A stretch of 52,076 nucleotides of DNA from IMG/VR virus record IMGVR_UViG_3300019135_000050, positions 1 through 52,076 of that record, one strand, 5' to 3'. This DNA comes from a virus. Positions 23,224 through 31,427 of the stretch are shown piece after piece. The notes under the pieces are model-generated. The model worked only from the letters and a program-made list of their open reading frames with translations. It searched no databases and was not told the DNA's origin. The position numbers and the translations under genes are program-made. The stretch's first letter is position 1. Every line of letters begins with the position of its first letter.

Positions 23224-24676
23224 GGTGTTTCATCCTCGTTTCCCGGAGCAGCCGCTTAGCCACGGTAGCCAACTTCTCTTCCGGATCCATCCCTGCCGTT
23301 GGCAACGCGAACGAATCTGCCGGCACTTTCAGTTGAGCAATCGGCGTGTCCAGATACCCCTCCTCATAGCGGCTTTCATCGATGACGGTACCCAACACTT
23401 CCTCTGCAATCGGGATGAGATCGCGGACAACCAGAATACCCCTGTCGGCCAGGTAATCGAGCATAGCTTTGCGCTCGTCTGGGTCAGATATTTTTGGCCC
23501 GCGCAAAACAGCTTTTACCCGGTAGACGCCAATGGACGGAAAAAGTCGTTTGTTAAAAATCTCATTCATCAACCAGTCTCGGTACGGCTTAAATACCTGC
23601 TCCTCAGCGATCCGGCGGGCGTTATCGCTAGTTGCACGGTTGTAGTCCTCTGATTCCCCGGTGAGGATTGGCGGAAGACGGAATGAAGATCGCGTCTCTT
23701 TCCGCTTGTCCTTGTTGTAATCGATGAAAAGCGCATCCTGCTGCAACAAATCATTCAACTTGTCCAACTTGACCTCGGTTTTTTCTTTTTCGTCTCCTGT
23801 GATCCCTTTGTCAAACCCTTCAACCTCCAGGTAAAGGATACCTCCCTGCGAGTTTTCGCCTTTCGCCCCCTGAAGGGCTGCGATGGATTGAGGGGTGAGG
23901 TGGCCGTTGATTACAGACAGGATCATCGACAGCATCCGCCCGTTGCGGAAGTAATTAAGGTTCAATTCCTCCGCCCGGCGGCTACCAAGGATGCCTGGCG
24001 TATTCCCCGACCAGCGTGGCTCACCATATGCTGCGTTCCCGAGTTTCAGATGGATAACCTCGTTATCGTTCCCCGGCGCGCCGAACTCGCGGAACCAAAC
24101 AATGTGGTTCCCACGTTTTTGTGCATAGCGACGGACCCATTTCTCTTGGGTGAACTCTTCGACCTTCCCTTGAATGAGCCGTTTGTACTTCATGGTTACC
24201 TTCTTCTCCTCGCTGGTGCATCGCATGTTTTGCGGTGGTATCCGATACAGTGCGGGTAACCCACCGCCCCGGGAAACTTCCAGGTAGGCGTTGCCGCAGG
24301 ATTCCAAGTCTTCCACCAGCTCACCAAGCAGTTGCTCAATAGACTTCTCCAGATTGGCCGTGAGCAGGAACCGCTCCGCGATATCCCATTCCGCCCTCGC
24401 TGTCTCGTCAGACTCGTTCGGCATATATTCAAGCGCGCAGCCATACCCGGTAATATTTGTCTTATAAGCATCGATGCATTGAGGAATGATACTGCTTTGC
24501 TTGACCACTTCTACATAAGCTGCAGGGGTAATCACCGGCAGGATCAGGCCGTGTTGTTCGTAGTCGCCGTGAAATTTGTCAGCGGGAAGTTGCTGACTGG
24601 CTGGCGTTTCTTCCGCCTTGCCTATGGGTATCCATTGAGCCCGGCTTTCTTGCCGATTATCTGTAGCAGCACTCAT
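23216..24676 (-). CDS. xkdE: Portal protein (PBSX family, XkdE)
   Basis: 486 residues from ATG 24676, which overlaps the terL stop (TAATG) and has AGGAGG nine bases ahead; an ATG nine bases upstream abuts that site and is less likely. DYEQHGLILPVITPAAYVEV, QLLGELVEDLESCGNAYLEV and YRIPPQNMRC are PBSX-type portal features. The dodecameric portal is the DNA gate of the head. Overlaps MuF by eight bases. Confidence 0.93.
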   Translation of the reverse strand: MSAATDNRQESRAQWIPIGKAEETPASQQLPADKFHGDYEQHGLILPVITPAAYVEVVKQSSIIPQCIDAYKTNITGYGCALEYMPNESDETARAEWDIAERFLLTANLEKSIEQLLGELVEDLESCGNAYLEVSRGGGLPALYRIPPQNMRCTSEEKKVTMKYKRLIQGKVEEFTQEKWVRRYAQKRGNHIVWFREFGAPGNDNEVIHLKLGNAAYGEPRWSGNTPGILGSRRAEELNLNYFRNGRMLSMILSVINGHLTPQSIAALQGAKGENSQGGILYLEVEGFDKGITGDEKEKTEVKLDKLNDLLQQDALFIDYNKDKRKETRSSFRLPPILTGESEDYNRATSDNARRIAEEQVFKPYRDWLMNEIFNKRLFPSIGVYRVKAVLRGPKISDPDERKAMLDYLADRGILVVRDLIPIAEEVLGTVIDESRYEEGYLDTPIAQLKVPADSFALPTAGMDPEEKLATVAKRLLRETRMKHHV

Positions 24677-25995
24677 TAAATCCATCCTCCTTTCCCTTCG
24701 CGACGTCTTCCTTCACGGGCAGCCGCTTTACGCATCAGGTGCCACTGGGTAAATAATGCGTATCTTAGGGCATCCAAAGCATGGTCATTCTCTTTGATTA
24801 CCTCGTCCTCTCCCCTTGCCTGAGCTTTCGGGTCCCAAAGGTAGGAGTAGAACTCCCGAATCAGGTTCACGCAGGATCGATGAACAAAAAGACGGCCCCC
24901 GTTGCCCGTAAGCAGATTCTGCACGAGCTGAATGCCGTCGTTTACGCTGTTGTCTGCACCTTTTATATTGGCGATACCCTTCTGCTTCAACTCCAGAATC
25001 AAGGCTGCTGCAGATGGGTCCAAAAAGATAATTTCGGGTCGATCGTCACCTATGAACGACACAAAGTCCTCCGCTAACTGCGCGACCGTTTTCTGTTTAC
25101 CGGCTTTTTTGGAGTCGAAGTAATACTCCCGAGTGACGTAGAAGTCTTTCCCCTTCTGCCCGCATAACAGAAAAGCTGTGGGGTTATTGATCCCATAGTC
25201 ACCGCCGACAAATAGGCGATCGAACAATGGCGGGAGGTCATCCACTACATGAACAGCCTCGTCAAACATGTCATAAACGACGCCCTCAGCCATCACCCAT
25301 AAGCCAAGGATGTACCGTTTGAAGAAAACGCCGCTGAACATTCGGCGGAATCGTTCCTTCACTTTCTCCGAAAGGCTCAGGTTGTCGTCCATTGTGAAAT
25401 GGTGAACCAGGATACGCTTTTCTTTCGCCTTGTCGATGAAATCCGTCTTGAACCAGTGATACGGCCCGGCCGGGTTGCAGTTGAAAAAGACTTTCGCACC
25501 GTTGCCATCCGTCTCTGCGGAACACCGACCGATTGCCTGGTCAACGAACGATCGAGGGAAAAGCGCCACCTCATCCAGATATGCACCTGCCGCCGTAAGG
25601 CCCTGTAACGTATCCTGACTGGCTTCATTGTTTGCCCCAAACAGGTAGTAGGTGTTTGTTCCAATGATGATATGCGGATTTTCAGAGCGGTGATAGTGAT
25701 AATCGATGCCCTTTGCTGTCAGTATCTGAAACATGGGTTCCAGCACGTTCCGTTTAAGGGCTCCCATCGATTTACCAGCGACGATGAAATTCTGATGTCG
25801 ATGCTTAGCCAGCGACCATGTAATGAACGAGTCGATCATGGCGATAGTTTTGCCCGAGCGGATCGCTCCCTCGGCAATCACCATGTCGTAATCGCGGTAC
25901 GGGCTTCTGTCCGTCCACCACATGAGCAACTTTTTCTGCTTGAGGCTGAACGGTTGGAACTTGAACGAGGTTGTCCGTTTACGTTTCTTCGCCAT
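24676..25995 (-). CDS. terL: Terminase large subunit (PBSX family, XtmB)
   Basis: 439 residues from ATG 25995 with GAGGTGG seven bases ahead. The ATPase domain has Walker A EGAIRSGKT at residues 42-50 and Walker B GAYLDEVALF with Asp141-Glu142. The nuclease domain shows VGGDYGINNPTAF, IIFLDPSAAALI and ENDHALDALRYAL with the expected acidic residues. It packages DNA through the portal. Start overlaps terS by 17 bases. Confidence 0.95.
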   Translation of the reverse strand: MAKKRKRTTSFKFQPFSLKQKKLLMWWTDRSPYRDYDMVIAEGAIRSGKTIAMIDSFITWSLAKHRHQNFIVAGKSMGALKRNVLEPMFQILTAKGIDYHYHRSENPHIIIGTNTYYLFGANNEASQDTLQGLTAAGAYLDEVALFPRSFVDQAIGRCSAETDGNGAKVFFNCNPAGPYHWFKTDFIDKAKEKRILVHHFTMDDNLSLSEKVKERFRRMFSGVFFKRYILGLWVMAEGVVYDMFDEAVHVVDDLPPLFDRLFVGGDYGINNPTAFLLCGQKGKDFYVTREYYFDSKKAGKQKTVAQLAEDFVSFIGDDRPEIIFLDPSAAALILELKQKGIANIKGADNSVNDGIQLVQNLLTGNGGRLFVHRSCVNLIREFYSYLWDPKAQARGEDEVIKENDHALDALRYALFTQWHLMRKAAAREGRRREGKGGWI

Positions 25996-26767
25996 CAGAT
26001 TCCACCTCGTCAGCAAACACATCCCCTGCTTGGGCGTTCAGCGCTGCCTCATACTCGTTGTTTTGCTTGTGAGCATCGCCGTCGGTATCCCCTCGGAGGT
26101 TACCCAACTCCAGCTTCAGCTTTTCAATTCGAAGCCGTTGTTCCTCGGTTCCCAGTGCCGCCACCAGCATCTCTTCATATCGCTTGATTAACCCCTGCAG
26201 CGTTGCCATGGCCCGCGATTGCGCCTGCAAAAACGCAGCTTGCTTGTCCCAGGCATGCTGCAGTTCCCACTCCATTTCTTCTCCAAACATGCCGGGTTTG
26301 AACTTTTTCAACACTTTTGTCTGGTCCTCTTGATCACGAACAAACATGATCTTCTGCGCCCGGGCAATCGCCGTGTACTGGATGACGATGTTCTCCCAGA
26401 GAATATCCAGCGGGCTCTTCACGCCGATCTCCCCGATGATGGCATGCGTCTCCTCGTCATCCGGAAAGATCCGACGAAAAAAGCCGTGAGTCACGGCGTT
26501 GCTGTTCCCTTTCGGTGCAGCTCCTCCCGCGTTGCCCACGGCGTTCTTATTCCCCTTTGGTGCCCCGCCTCGTTTGGTAACGTTACTTTTGGGAATGGTA
26601 ACGTTACTATCCAGGCGCTCGTCCCATTGGTCTTGGTTCTTCCACTTCCGGATCTGTGTGTCCGACAGCCCCAAGGCATCGGCGATATCCTTCAGCTTCA
26701 TCGTTCCGCCGCTGTCGCGCCACATCTCAAATGCTTTGTCTCGGTCAGGACTTCGTGCTCGTGCCAC
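25979..26767 (-). CDS. terS: Terminase small subunit (XtmA)
   Basis: 262 residues from a GTG start. An N-terminal HTH (MKLKDIADALGLSDTQIRKW, about 23-42) recognises the packaging site. The low-complexity linker (RGGAPKGNKNAVGNAGG, APKGNSNAV) is a signature of PBSX-type small terminases. C-terminal helices mediate assembly with TerL. Confidence 0.9.
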   Translation of the reverse strand: MARARSPDRDKAFEMWRDSGGTMKLKDIADALGLSDTQIRKWKNQDQWDERLDSNVTIPKSNVTKRGGAPKGNKNAVGNAGGAAPKGNSNAVTHGFFRRIFPDDEETHAIIGEIGVKSPLDILWENIVIQYTAIARAQKIMFVRDQEDQTKVLKKFKPGMFGEEMEWELQHAWDKQAAFLQAQSRAMATLQGLIKRYEEMLVAALGTEEQRLRIEKLKLELGNLRGDTDGDAHKQNNEYEAALNAQAGDVFADEVESDGEET

Positions 26768-26830
26768 TACATCATCACCACCACCTATTGAGTTTGTTTT
26801 GCAAATGAAATAAAGACACCCGAAAGGTGC

Positions 26831-27538
26831 CTAATCATCTATTTCTTCATCATCCTCGTTGCCCTCGTTAAGTTTACTCTCTCCAATTTTATCCAAAAGT
26901 TCAGCCTTATTTATGTCTAGCATAATTGAATTTATTTGCAAAAAAGTCCCTTCATCCATTGCGATATAGTTAATAATTGTAGCTACCATTGCAAGTATGT
27001 ACACAAAGAATACCAGTGCAATATTATAAACAGAAACAGTTGTACAATTGTTAAGTGCAACGAAAGTGAAAAGACCAAAAACCATTGCCACAACGGAAGA
27101 CCCTAATCCATGTGTCCGAGAAGTTCGATTTGTGTACCAATCATGCCTTCTTTTGATGTCCTTGTAGTTAATATTTCGCCTTGGTACTTCCACGGTCATT
27201 AAGCTGTCCAAGTGCCGCTCGATAGTCCTCCAATCTTCCCTTGTGTTTCCCGTATTTACGTTTTCGAGTCCTGGAACATTTTTAGCAGCAAGATACGATT
27301 TTTTGCCACCGAAAGTCCATTTATAGCAAAAATATATTTGATACAGGATGTATCCAATAGGAACCCCGAGAGCTGCGAAAAAGGCTGCTATTCCGGCGAT
27401 AACTGTTAAATTTGGCCCAAATGGTGCCGCAAGAATTTCTAGTTGAAAGTTCGCAGCGGCAAGCTTGAAAATCAAAAAAGTTGCAAGGTATATCCATCCC
27501 GGTATCCCCCAACGCAAAATCTGAAACTCGGTATTCAT
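26831..27538 (-). CDS. 235-aa multi-pass membrane protein of unknown function
   Basis: Four predicted TM helices in two pairs: IPGWIYLATFLIFKLAA, TVIAGIAAFFAALGVPIGYI, SSVVAMVFGLFTFVALN and IALVFFVYILAMVATIINYI. A roughly 80-residue basic loop separates the pairs, and the tail is acidic (NEGNEDDEEIDD). AGGAGGGG is well placed before ATG 27538. It is AT-richer than its neighbours and lies between the late regulator block and terS. Not recognised. Its composition and position suggest an accessory gene rather than a core one. Confidence 0.75.
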   Translation of the reverse strand: MNTEFQILRWGIPGWIYLATFLIFKLAAANFQLEILAAPFGPNLTVIAGIAAFFAALGVPIGYILYQIYFCYKWTFGGKKSYLAAKNVPGLENVNTGNTREDWRTIERHLDSLMTVEVPRRNINYKDIKRRHDWYTNRTSRTHGLGSSVVAMVFGLFTFVALNNCTTVSVYNIALVFFVYILAMVATIINYIAMDEGTFLQINSIMLDINKAELLDKIGESKLNEGNEDDEEIDD

Positions 27539-27641
27539 AACCGTCCCCTCCTATTAATTCCAATTTTGATGGATGAGAGTCGATTTGTCCATACTAAAGC
27601 CCCACTTCCTTCGGCAGGGGACTCCACCGCGATTCACAGGT

Positions 27642-27669
27642 AAAAAATCCCGCCCCGTTTCGGAGGCGG
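27642..27669 (-). terminator. Terminator upstream of the 235-aa membrane gene
   Basis: Minus strand stem CCGCCTCCG / CGGGGCGG with a 3-nt loop, then GATTTTTTACC. It ends the early/regulator transcript and leaves the genes below it to late transcription. Confidence 0.8.
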
Positions 27670-27746
27670 TTAGGATAAGGGGGTTCTCGTGAAAGAAAAG
27701 TTCCTTTCACTTATCAGTGGCTTTCGTGTGACAAAATACGCCTCTT

Positions 27747-27935
27747 TTAACTCAGCCACATGGCAAATAGGTAAATGCCACCTAGCGCGACGGCCACCCG
27801 ACAAATACTCCTTAGGAGCTTGGGTATGTAAAGTTCCACAATCGTGAGTGCAACTACCATTCCGAGGATGAACCCACCAAGTTTCAGCGCCATAATAGTC
27901 AACGCCGGATCTTTTGCACTTAAGTCCAATTTCAT
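27747..27935 (-). CDS. 62-aa two-helix membrane protein
   Basis: MKLDLSAKDPALTIMALKLG followed by GFILGMVVALTIVELYIP and a second helix VAVALGGIYLFAMWL. GGAGGT six bases before ATG 27935. Small phage-type membrane protein, not recognised. It sits directly after the sigma-like regulator. Confidence 0.65.
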   Translation of the reverse strand: MKLDLSAKDPALTIMALKLGGFILGMVVALTIVELYIPKLLRSICRVAVALGGIYLFAMWLS

Positions 27936-27996
27936 GCCATTACCTCCACGCACTTGTTTATTTCTTTATCGGCGGATATTATCAACAAAAAACAGC

Positions 27997-28503
27997 CTAT
28001 CCCACAAGGAATAAGCTGTTCATCACTCGTTCGGATATTTTTGCCTCCGCACGCTTTATATGCGTCGCCACGCTGCTTTTGCTAATCCCCAGTAGATTGG
28101 CAATATCCTCGAACGAGAAGCACTCCCCATGCGCCAGTACATAACACTCCCGTTCCCTCTCGCTCAGTTCACACAGCGCGTCCTCGATCTGCTGCCGTTC
28201 CCACTCTGTCAAGTTGGCCGGGCTACCTGCAGTCGATCGCGCAACAAAAGCCTGCATGCGGATCGGGTCCATCGGTTTCTCGCGCTGATAGGCAGCCAAC
28301 CGTTCCACTCCCCGTTTGTTCCCCGGCCGCCGTCCTGTCTCCAACCATTCAATGACGAATTCAACATCTCCGATCATCTCGGAAATGATTTGCCGCTCAG
28401 CTAATGCCTGGTCATCCAGCACCTTCTCGCCTTCTCTGCGGGCTTCGTAGGCACGTTCCAAAGCCTTCCTAGTCTCTTTGTATTCCCGAAGCAATCCCTG
28501 CAT
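27997..28503 (-). CDS. xpf: Sigma-region-4-like late transcription regulator (Xpf-like)
   Basis: 168 residues from ATG 28503 (GGGAGGGG five bases ahead). The C-terminal part has LSERERECYVLAHGECFSFE and DIANLLGISKSSVATHIKRA, a textbook sigma-70 region 4 helix-turn-helix. The N-terminus is a helical, charged domain as in Xpf of PBSX, the positive factor for late genes. It is the last early-region regulator before the terminases, which fits a late-gene switch. Confidence 0.8.
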   Translation of the reverse strand: MQGLLREYKETRKALERAYEARREGEKVLDDQALAERQIISEMIGDVEFVIEWLETGRRPGNKRGVERLAAYQREKPMDPIRMQAFVARSTAGSPANLTEWERQQIEDALCELSERERECYVLAHGECFSFEDIANLLGISKSSVATHIKRAEAKISERVMNSLFLVG

Positions 28504-28523
28504 GAGAACCCCTCCCATTGCGT

Positions 28524-28751
28524 CTATTTACGCCTGTTACCCCGGTCTTTAAGGAAACGCCGCGCCCCCACGTCGCCCATCAAACGCCGGTACTCTTCCA
28601 GTGAGATTTCTTCCGATGGCTGCCCGGGCTGTTTCCGTTGTTTTCCTCTGTGACGCAGCCGTTCCTGCGCGCGCTGGGCATGCTCGGCAAAGTTGATCGG
28701 CTCTTTCTCTTTCTTCTGCTTGAACTCCATGATGTCTCTGATTTTTGCCAC
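28524..28751 (-). CDS. Small basic phage protein
   Basis: 75 residues from GTG 28751 with GAGGAGG seven bases ahead. AKIRDIMEFKQKKEKEPINF and ISLEEYRRLMGDVGARRFLK give a strongly basic, helical protein. Coupled position upstream of the Xpf-like gene. Not recognised; nucleic-acid binding is plausible. The longer upstream frame runs through a terminator and is not used. Confidence 0.65.
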   Translation of the reverse strand: MAKIRDIMEFKQKKEKEPINFAEHAQRAQERLRHRGKQRKQPGQPSEEISLEEYRRLMGDVGARRFLKDRGNRRK

Positions 28752-28770
28752 GGCCCGTCCTCCTCTCTGG

Positions 28771-28825
28771 CAAAATAAAAAGGACGCCAGAACACACCCA
28801 TTTTGGGTGAAGATTCTGACGCCCT
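28771..28825 (-). terminator. Strong terminator in the early region
   Basis: Long minus-strand hairpin (GGACGCCAGAA / TTCTGACGCC outer stem and ACCCA / TGGGT inner stem) followed by TTTTTATTTT. It lies between the XtrA-like gene and the 75-aa basic gene. Confidence 0.85.
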
Positions 28826-28845
28826 CCGCTTTTCGGTCAGGCTTT

Positions 28846-29043
28846 TTATTTAGCTTTTCTGTATCGCTTCCGTTTTGTTTCTTCGGTATCAAGTAGCTTG
28901 TCATCCTGGGTTATGATCGTGAACTTGTGATGAGCTTCCAGCCTGCAGCTCTCCACGATGTTACCATCCTCGATGATGACCACTCTGACACCTTTTTCTA
29001 AGGGATATTTTACCACGATCTCTTGTTTTTCAACAGCGCTCAT
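28846..29043 (-). CDS. XtrA/YqaO-like small protein
   Basis: 65 residues: VRVVIIEDGNIVESCRLEAH and HKFTIITQDDKL followed by a basic tail. This matches the beta-rich XtrA/YqaO pattern (a small protein found shortly before the late regulator in PBSX and skin). AGGGGGAACGGAAG precedes ATG 29043. Function unknown. Confidence 0.65.
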   Translation of the reverse strand: MSAVEKQEIVVKYPLEKGVRVVIIEDGNIVESCRLEAHHKFTIITQDDKLLDTEETKRKRYRKAK

Positions 29044-29069
29044 CTTCCGTTCCCCCTTGTCTTTGGCCG

Positions 29070-29125
29070 TGATATAATGTGGTTATCCGAACACACATTT
29101 GGCTCCCGAATGGGGGCTTTTTCTC
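29070..29125 (+). ncRNA. Candidate short plus-strand RNA (promoter plus terminator)
   Basis: An extended -10 TGATATAAT (29070-29078) is followed within about 25 bases by hairpin GCTCCC / GGGGGC (29102-29117) and TTTTTCTCTTTT. A transcript of about 40 nt would run against the minus-strand early operon. It contains no gene. No -35 is visible. Confidence 0.4.
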
Positions 29126-29181
29126 TTTTCGCTTGTCCGTGGTTGTATCGACTTCTGGATTCAGACGTAACATTGGTTTAT

Positions 29182-29634
29182 TCAGACGTTGCCACACTTC
29201 GGCGGAACAAAATTCCACAGTCCCTGCTGCCCTTTTACCGCAACAGGTTCGACCTGCTTGACATCTGACATTTCCCAGGCGTACCTCCCGGGTTCAAACC
29301 ACCCGAAAGAGTTTTCTTTACGGCCTATCAGCCTCGTTTGCCCGCCTTCCCTGTCGTACAGGATCGGCATGCCTCGCTCCAATCCGATATGCCAACACTC
29401 ATTCAACTGCGCGATTGCCACCACCGCGCCTGTAGGTAGGTTGTCAGGTGTGTATCCATGTTTCGCCAACACGCTACGGAAAGGTTCATGATTGCAGATT
29501 TCCACATCCACTTTCTTTGCAGCATGAATGGCAATCGGTCCACGGTATTTGGTTGACCACCCCCGCGTTTCAAAGCGTTTCTCCCCGAGAGCGATCAGCG
29601 TCGCCCACGGTTGGTGAATCGTGATTGCCTTCAT
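29182..29634 (-). CDS. ASCH (PUA-like) domain protein
   Basis: 150 residues beginning MKAITIHQPWATLIALGEKR, FETRGWSTKYRGPIAIHAAK; these are the core ASCH-domain motifs (HQPWA, K-x-x-E-x-R, RGP-x-x-IHA). ASCH proteins bind or process RNA or modified nucleotides; in phages the exact role is unknown. AGGAGG is nine bases before ATG 29634. Sequence is complete and well conserved in the core. Confidence 0.85.
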   Translation of the reverse strand: MKAITIHQPWATLIALGEKRFETRGWSTKYRGPIAIHAAKKVDVEICNHEPFRSVLAKHGYTPDNLPTGAVVAIAQLNECWHIGLERGMPILYDREGGQTRLIGRKENSFGWFEPGRYAWEMSDVKQVEPVAVKGQQGLWNFVPPKCGNV

Positions 29635-29707
29635 TCCCCGTACCTCCTGGCGTTATTTAAAAAACTTTCTACCGATGCCCCTTTATAGCGAAAGGAGGGA
29701 TGTTGGG

Positions 29708-29800
29708 ATGCGGAAATGGATCTTTGTAGCGCTCGTCATTTTTATCATCTGGGCTATGAACGAAGTTAAAGAAGCTTTACATGCTCTAGGCTTGTTGTAA
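29708..29800 (+). CDS. 30-aa plus-strand hydrophobic peptide
   Basis: MRKWIFVALVIFIIWAMNEV followed by KEALHALGLL: one membrane helix with a short amphipathic tail. It has an excellent ribosome site (AAAGGAGG, nine bases before ATG) and a perfect terminator directly behind it. It stands alone against the minus-strand early operon. Type I toxins and small phage membrane effectors have this size and shape, but no antisense partner was demonstrated. Confidence 0.6.
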   Translation: MRKWIFVALVIFIIWAMNEVKEALHALGLL

Positions 29801-29804
29801 CTTG

Positions 29805-29828
29805 GCGCCCCTAATGGGGGCGCTATTT
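29805..29828 (+). terminator. Terminator of the 30-aa peptide gene
   Basis: Perfect stem GCGCCCC / GGGGCGC (29805-29811 with 29817-29823), then TATTTCATTT on the plus strand, four bases after the stop codon. Confidence 0.75.
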
Positions 29829-29872
29829 CATTTGATGCACGCTACTGGGCACATGCGTAATGTTTTGTTAAG

Positions 29873-30139
29873 CTACATCAAGGAACTGTCAACCAATAAT
29901 ACCAATCCCTCTGTTTCGTTTTGGTATTGATCGAACTTGTTAAGAAAATCGGTCATCGGAATATCTTGGTTTTCTCGCCTGAATGCCGCAATAGCATGTC
30001 CTCGTTCCACTTCAATAACTTCTACTCCCTCTGTATCTCCCATGTCGCCAATCACTTGTTCAGAATAAAGTTTTCGAGCCACTGACTTGTAAGGCGCTAT
30101 GATAAGCGCGTAAGGATCTTTGAATACAAAGTATCTCAA
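29873..30139 (-). CDS. Hypothetical early protein
   Basis: 88 residues: YFVFKDPYALIIAPYKSVAR, VEVIEVERGHAIAAFRRENQ and a C-terminal strand GLVLLVDSSL. A TTG start at 30139 immediately follows AAGGAGG with no spacer, so the true start is unclear. Soluble, not recognised. Confidence 0.6.
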   Translation of the reverse strand: MRYFVFKDPYALIIAPYKSVARKLYSEQVIGDMGDTEGVEVIEVERGHAIAAFRRENQDIPMTDFLNKFDQYQNETEGLVLLVDSSLM

Positions 30140-30178
30140 CCTCCTTGCCCCCTCTTAACGAATCGTGTGGTTTGTTCC

Positions 30179-30517
30179 CTACTTCGCCGGTTCGTACGTC
30201 ACATCTTCGAAAAATTCACTGAGGAGATAAGCGCAGCCGGCCTCTTTGTGTTCATGCTTCGGTTCAAACGAGCCCAAGCAGGCTTTGATATGACGGAGAG
30301 CTTTCGCCGGATCCACTCCGTCCTTCGGCTTCCACTGCACGTTTTTTAGTCCACGAAAAAACCATGTCGATACGAGGTCATTCCACTTGGTACGACCAGA
30401 TTTGAACTCCTCCGGTATATCCACGTATGCGGGCAGCAACTCCATTGCCCTGCCACCGAAGGCGATATCCAAATCCGTAACTTCTTGTACTGTGATCGGT
30501 GCTTTGCTCTTTGCCAT
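30179..30517 (-). CDS. Hypothetical early protein
   Basis: 112 residues. FGGRAMELLPAYVDIPEEFK and WNDLVSTWFFRGLKNVQWKP are typical of a conserved small Firmicutes phage family without assigned function. GGAGA is well placed before ATG 30517. No TM helix or metal motif. Confidence 0.7.
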   Translation of the reverse strand: MAKSKAPITVQEVTDLDIAFGGRAMELLPAYVDIPEEFKSGRTKWNDLVSTWFFRGLKNVQWKPKDGVDPAKALRHIKACLGSFEPKHEHKEAGCAYLLSEFFEDVTYEPAK

Positions 30518-30550
30518 GAGCGATTCTCCTCTCTGTGCTCAAATTTTGTG

Positions 30551-30826
30551 TTAACCGGCCAGTTTGTACGCCGCGTTGCAAATGGCTTCTTGTGCGGTTT
30601 TCCCACCCGCTAAAGCCTCTCCCAACAACTCACTTCTCAATACGCAACTGTAGACGTGCATGTATTGAATCTTTTTCACTTTGTAGCTATCAAACTTTTC
30701 TGCCACCTGAAACGCATCGGCTATGTTTTGAAGTGGGTTCCACATCGGATACATAAATTCGATATATACCTTGTCCCACCCCATGACCTTCGTTGCCAAC
30801 GTTTCAATAATCTGCTGCTCGGTCAT
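30551..30826 (-). CDS. Phage ABA-sandwich domain protein
   Basis: 91 residues starting MTEQQIIETLATKVMGWDKV, with a two-layer alpha/beta pattern and a final helix AQEAICNAAYKLA. This matches the Phage_ABA_S family (small phage proteins of unknown role beginning with a KVMGW motif). ATGA overlap with the upstream gene. Confidence 0.8.
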   Translation of the reverse strand: MTEQQIIETLATKVMGWDKVYIEFMYPMWNPLQNIADAFQVAEKFDSYKVKKIQYMHVYSCVLRSELLGEALAGGKTAQEAICNAAYKLAG

Positions 30827-31050
30827 GCAGGCTCACCCCCGATCTTTTCCAGCGACCCGCAGTCGTACCTACCCCAATGGTGGTAGTTACCCTGGTCATC
30901 AAACCATTTGACGTATACCTGCTTGCCTGTTAGAGATACGCCTTCTACCGTCCCATTGTTCAGCGTGCGGTGCCATTGGTCTTTACCACTACTCTTCACG
31001 TGTCGCACCCGGTCACCCTTTTTCAGGCCGTTCAGCGCTTCAGTCCGCAT
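30823..31050 (-). CDS. SH3-like small protein
   Basis: 75 residues. LKKGDRVRHVKSSGKDQWHR, GTVEGVSLTGKQVYVKWFDD is a small beta-barrel (KOW/SH3-type) pattern. Start overlaps the zinc-ribbon gene upstream by 11 bases. Likely nucleic-acid or protein binding; not named. Confidence 0.7.
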   Translation of the reverse strand: MRTEALNGLKKGDRVRHVKSSGKDQWHRTLNNGTVEGVSLTGKQVYVKWFDDQGNYHHWGRYDCGSLEKIGGEPA

Positions 31051-31194
31051 TCATATCCCCCCAAACCGCTTGATAACACTCCCGGCAGCATTTAAATGTG
31101 TGCTGCCGTTCAATTTGTTCTGCGTCCAGATGAAAGCGCTGTTTTTGCCGCACAGATCGCACAGTACTCTGCCGCATTTGCATTTGTTATCCAT
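31040..31194 (-). pseudogene. Small zinc-ribbon gene with a one-base frameshift
   Basis: From ATG 31194 the frame reads MDNKCKCGRVLCDLCGK and then degenerates to a stop at 31051. Moving one base at the A5 run (about 31143-31147) restores QRFHLDAEQIERQHTFKCCR and ECYQAVWGDMNAD to TGA 31040, which overlaps the next gene by 11 bases as usual here. Joined, the protein has CxC-x4-CxxC and CCxxC, a zinc ribbon. Loss of one A from an A6 run would explain it; programmed slippage or sequencing error are alternatives. Confidence 0.6.
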
Positions 31195-31232
31195 TCGCTA
31201 TTGACCCCTTATTCGTTCGCTATTCTGAGTAA

Positions 31233-31385
31233 CTATTGTGATAAATCAACGTCTTTCGTATCAATGAGTTTCATTTCTTCTTCACATGCGTTACATTCCA
31301 ACATTACAACTGCTACATTCCGACCTTCACCAATAGCTGTTATTTGAATTTCGCAATTCAGACATTCGTAGATGTATTTCTTCAT
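31233..31385 (-). CDS. 50-aa zinc-ribbon protein
   Basis: MKKYIYECLNCEIQITAIGE followed by ECNACEEEMKLIDTK: two CxxC pairs (CLNC and CNAC), a treble-clef or zinc-ribbon pattern. AAAGGGG precedes ATG 31385; a GTG 39 bases earlier lacks a ribosome site. Probably a small DNA- or protein-binding factor. Confidence 0.7.
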   Translation of the reverse strand: MKKYIYECLNCEIQITAIGEGRNVAVVMLECNACEEEMKLIDTKDVDLSQ

Positions 31386-31427
31386 CAAGCTACCCCTTTC
31401 ACAAATTACACATTTAGTACCCACCGA

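Noticed and set aside
27575-27640. Hairpin GCCCC...GGGG resembling an IS605-type end, plus a 27-codon frame
   Set aside because: No transposase fragment on either side and the hairpin is imperfect; left as intergenic sequence.
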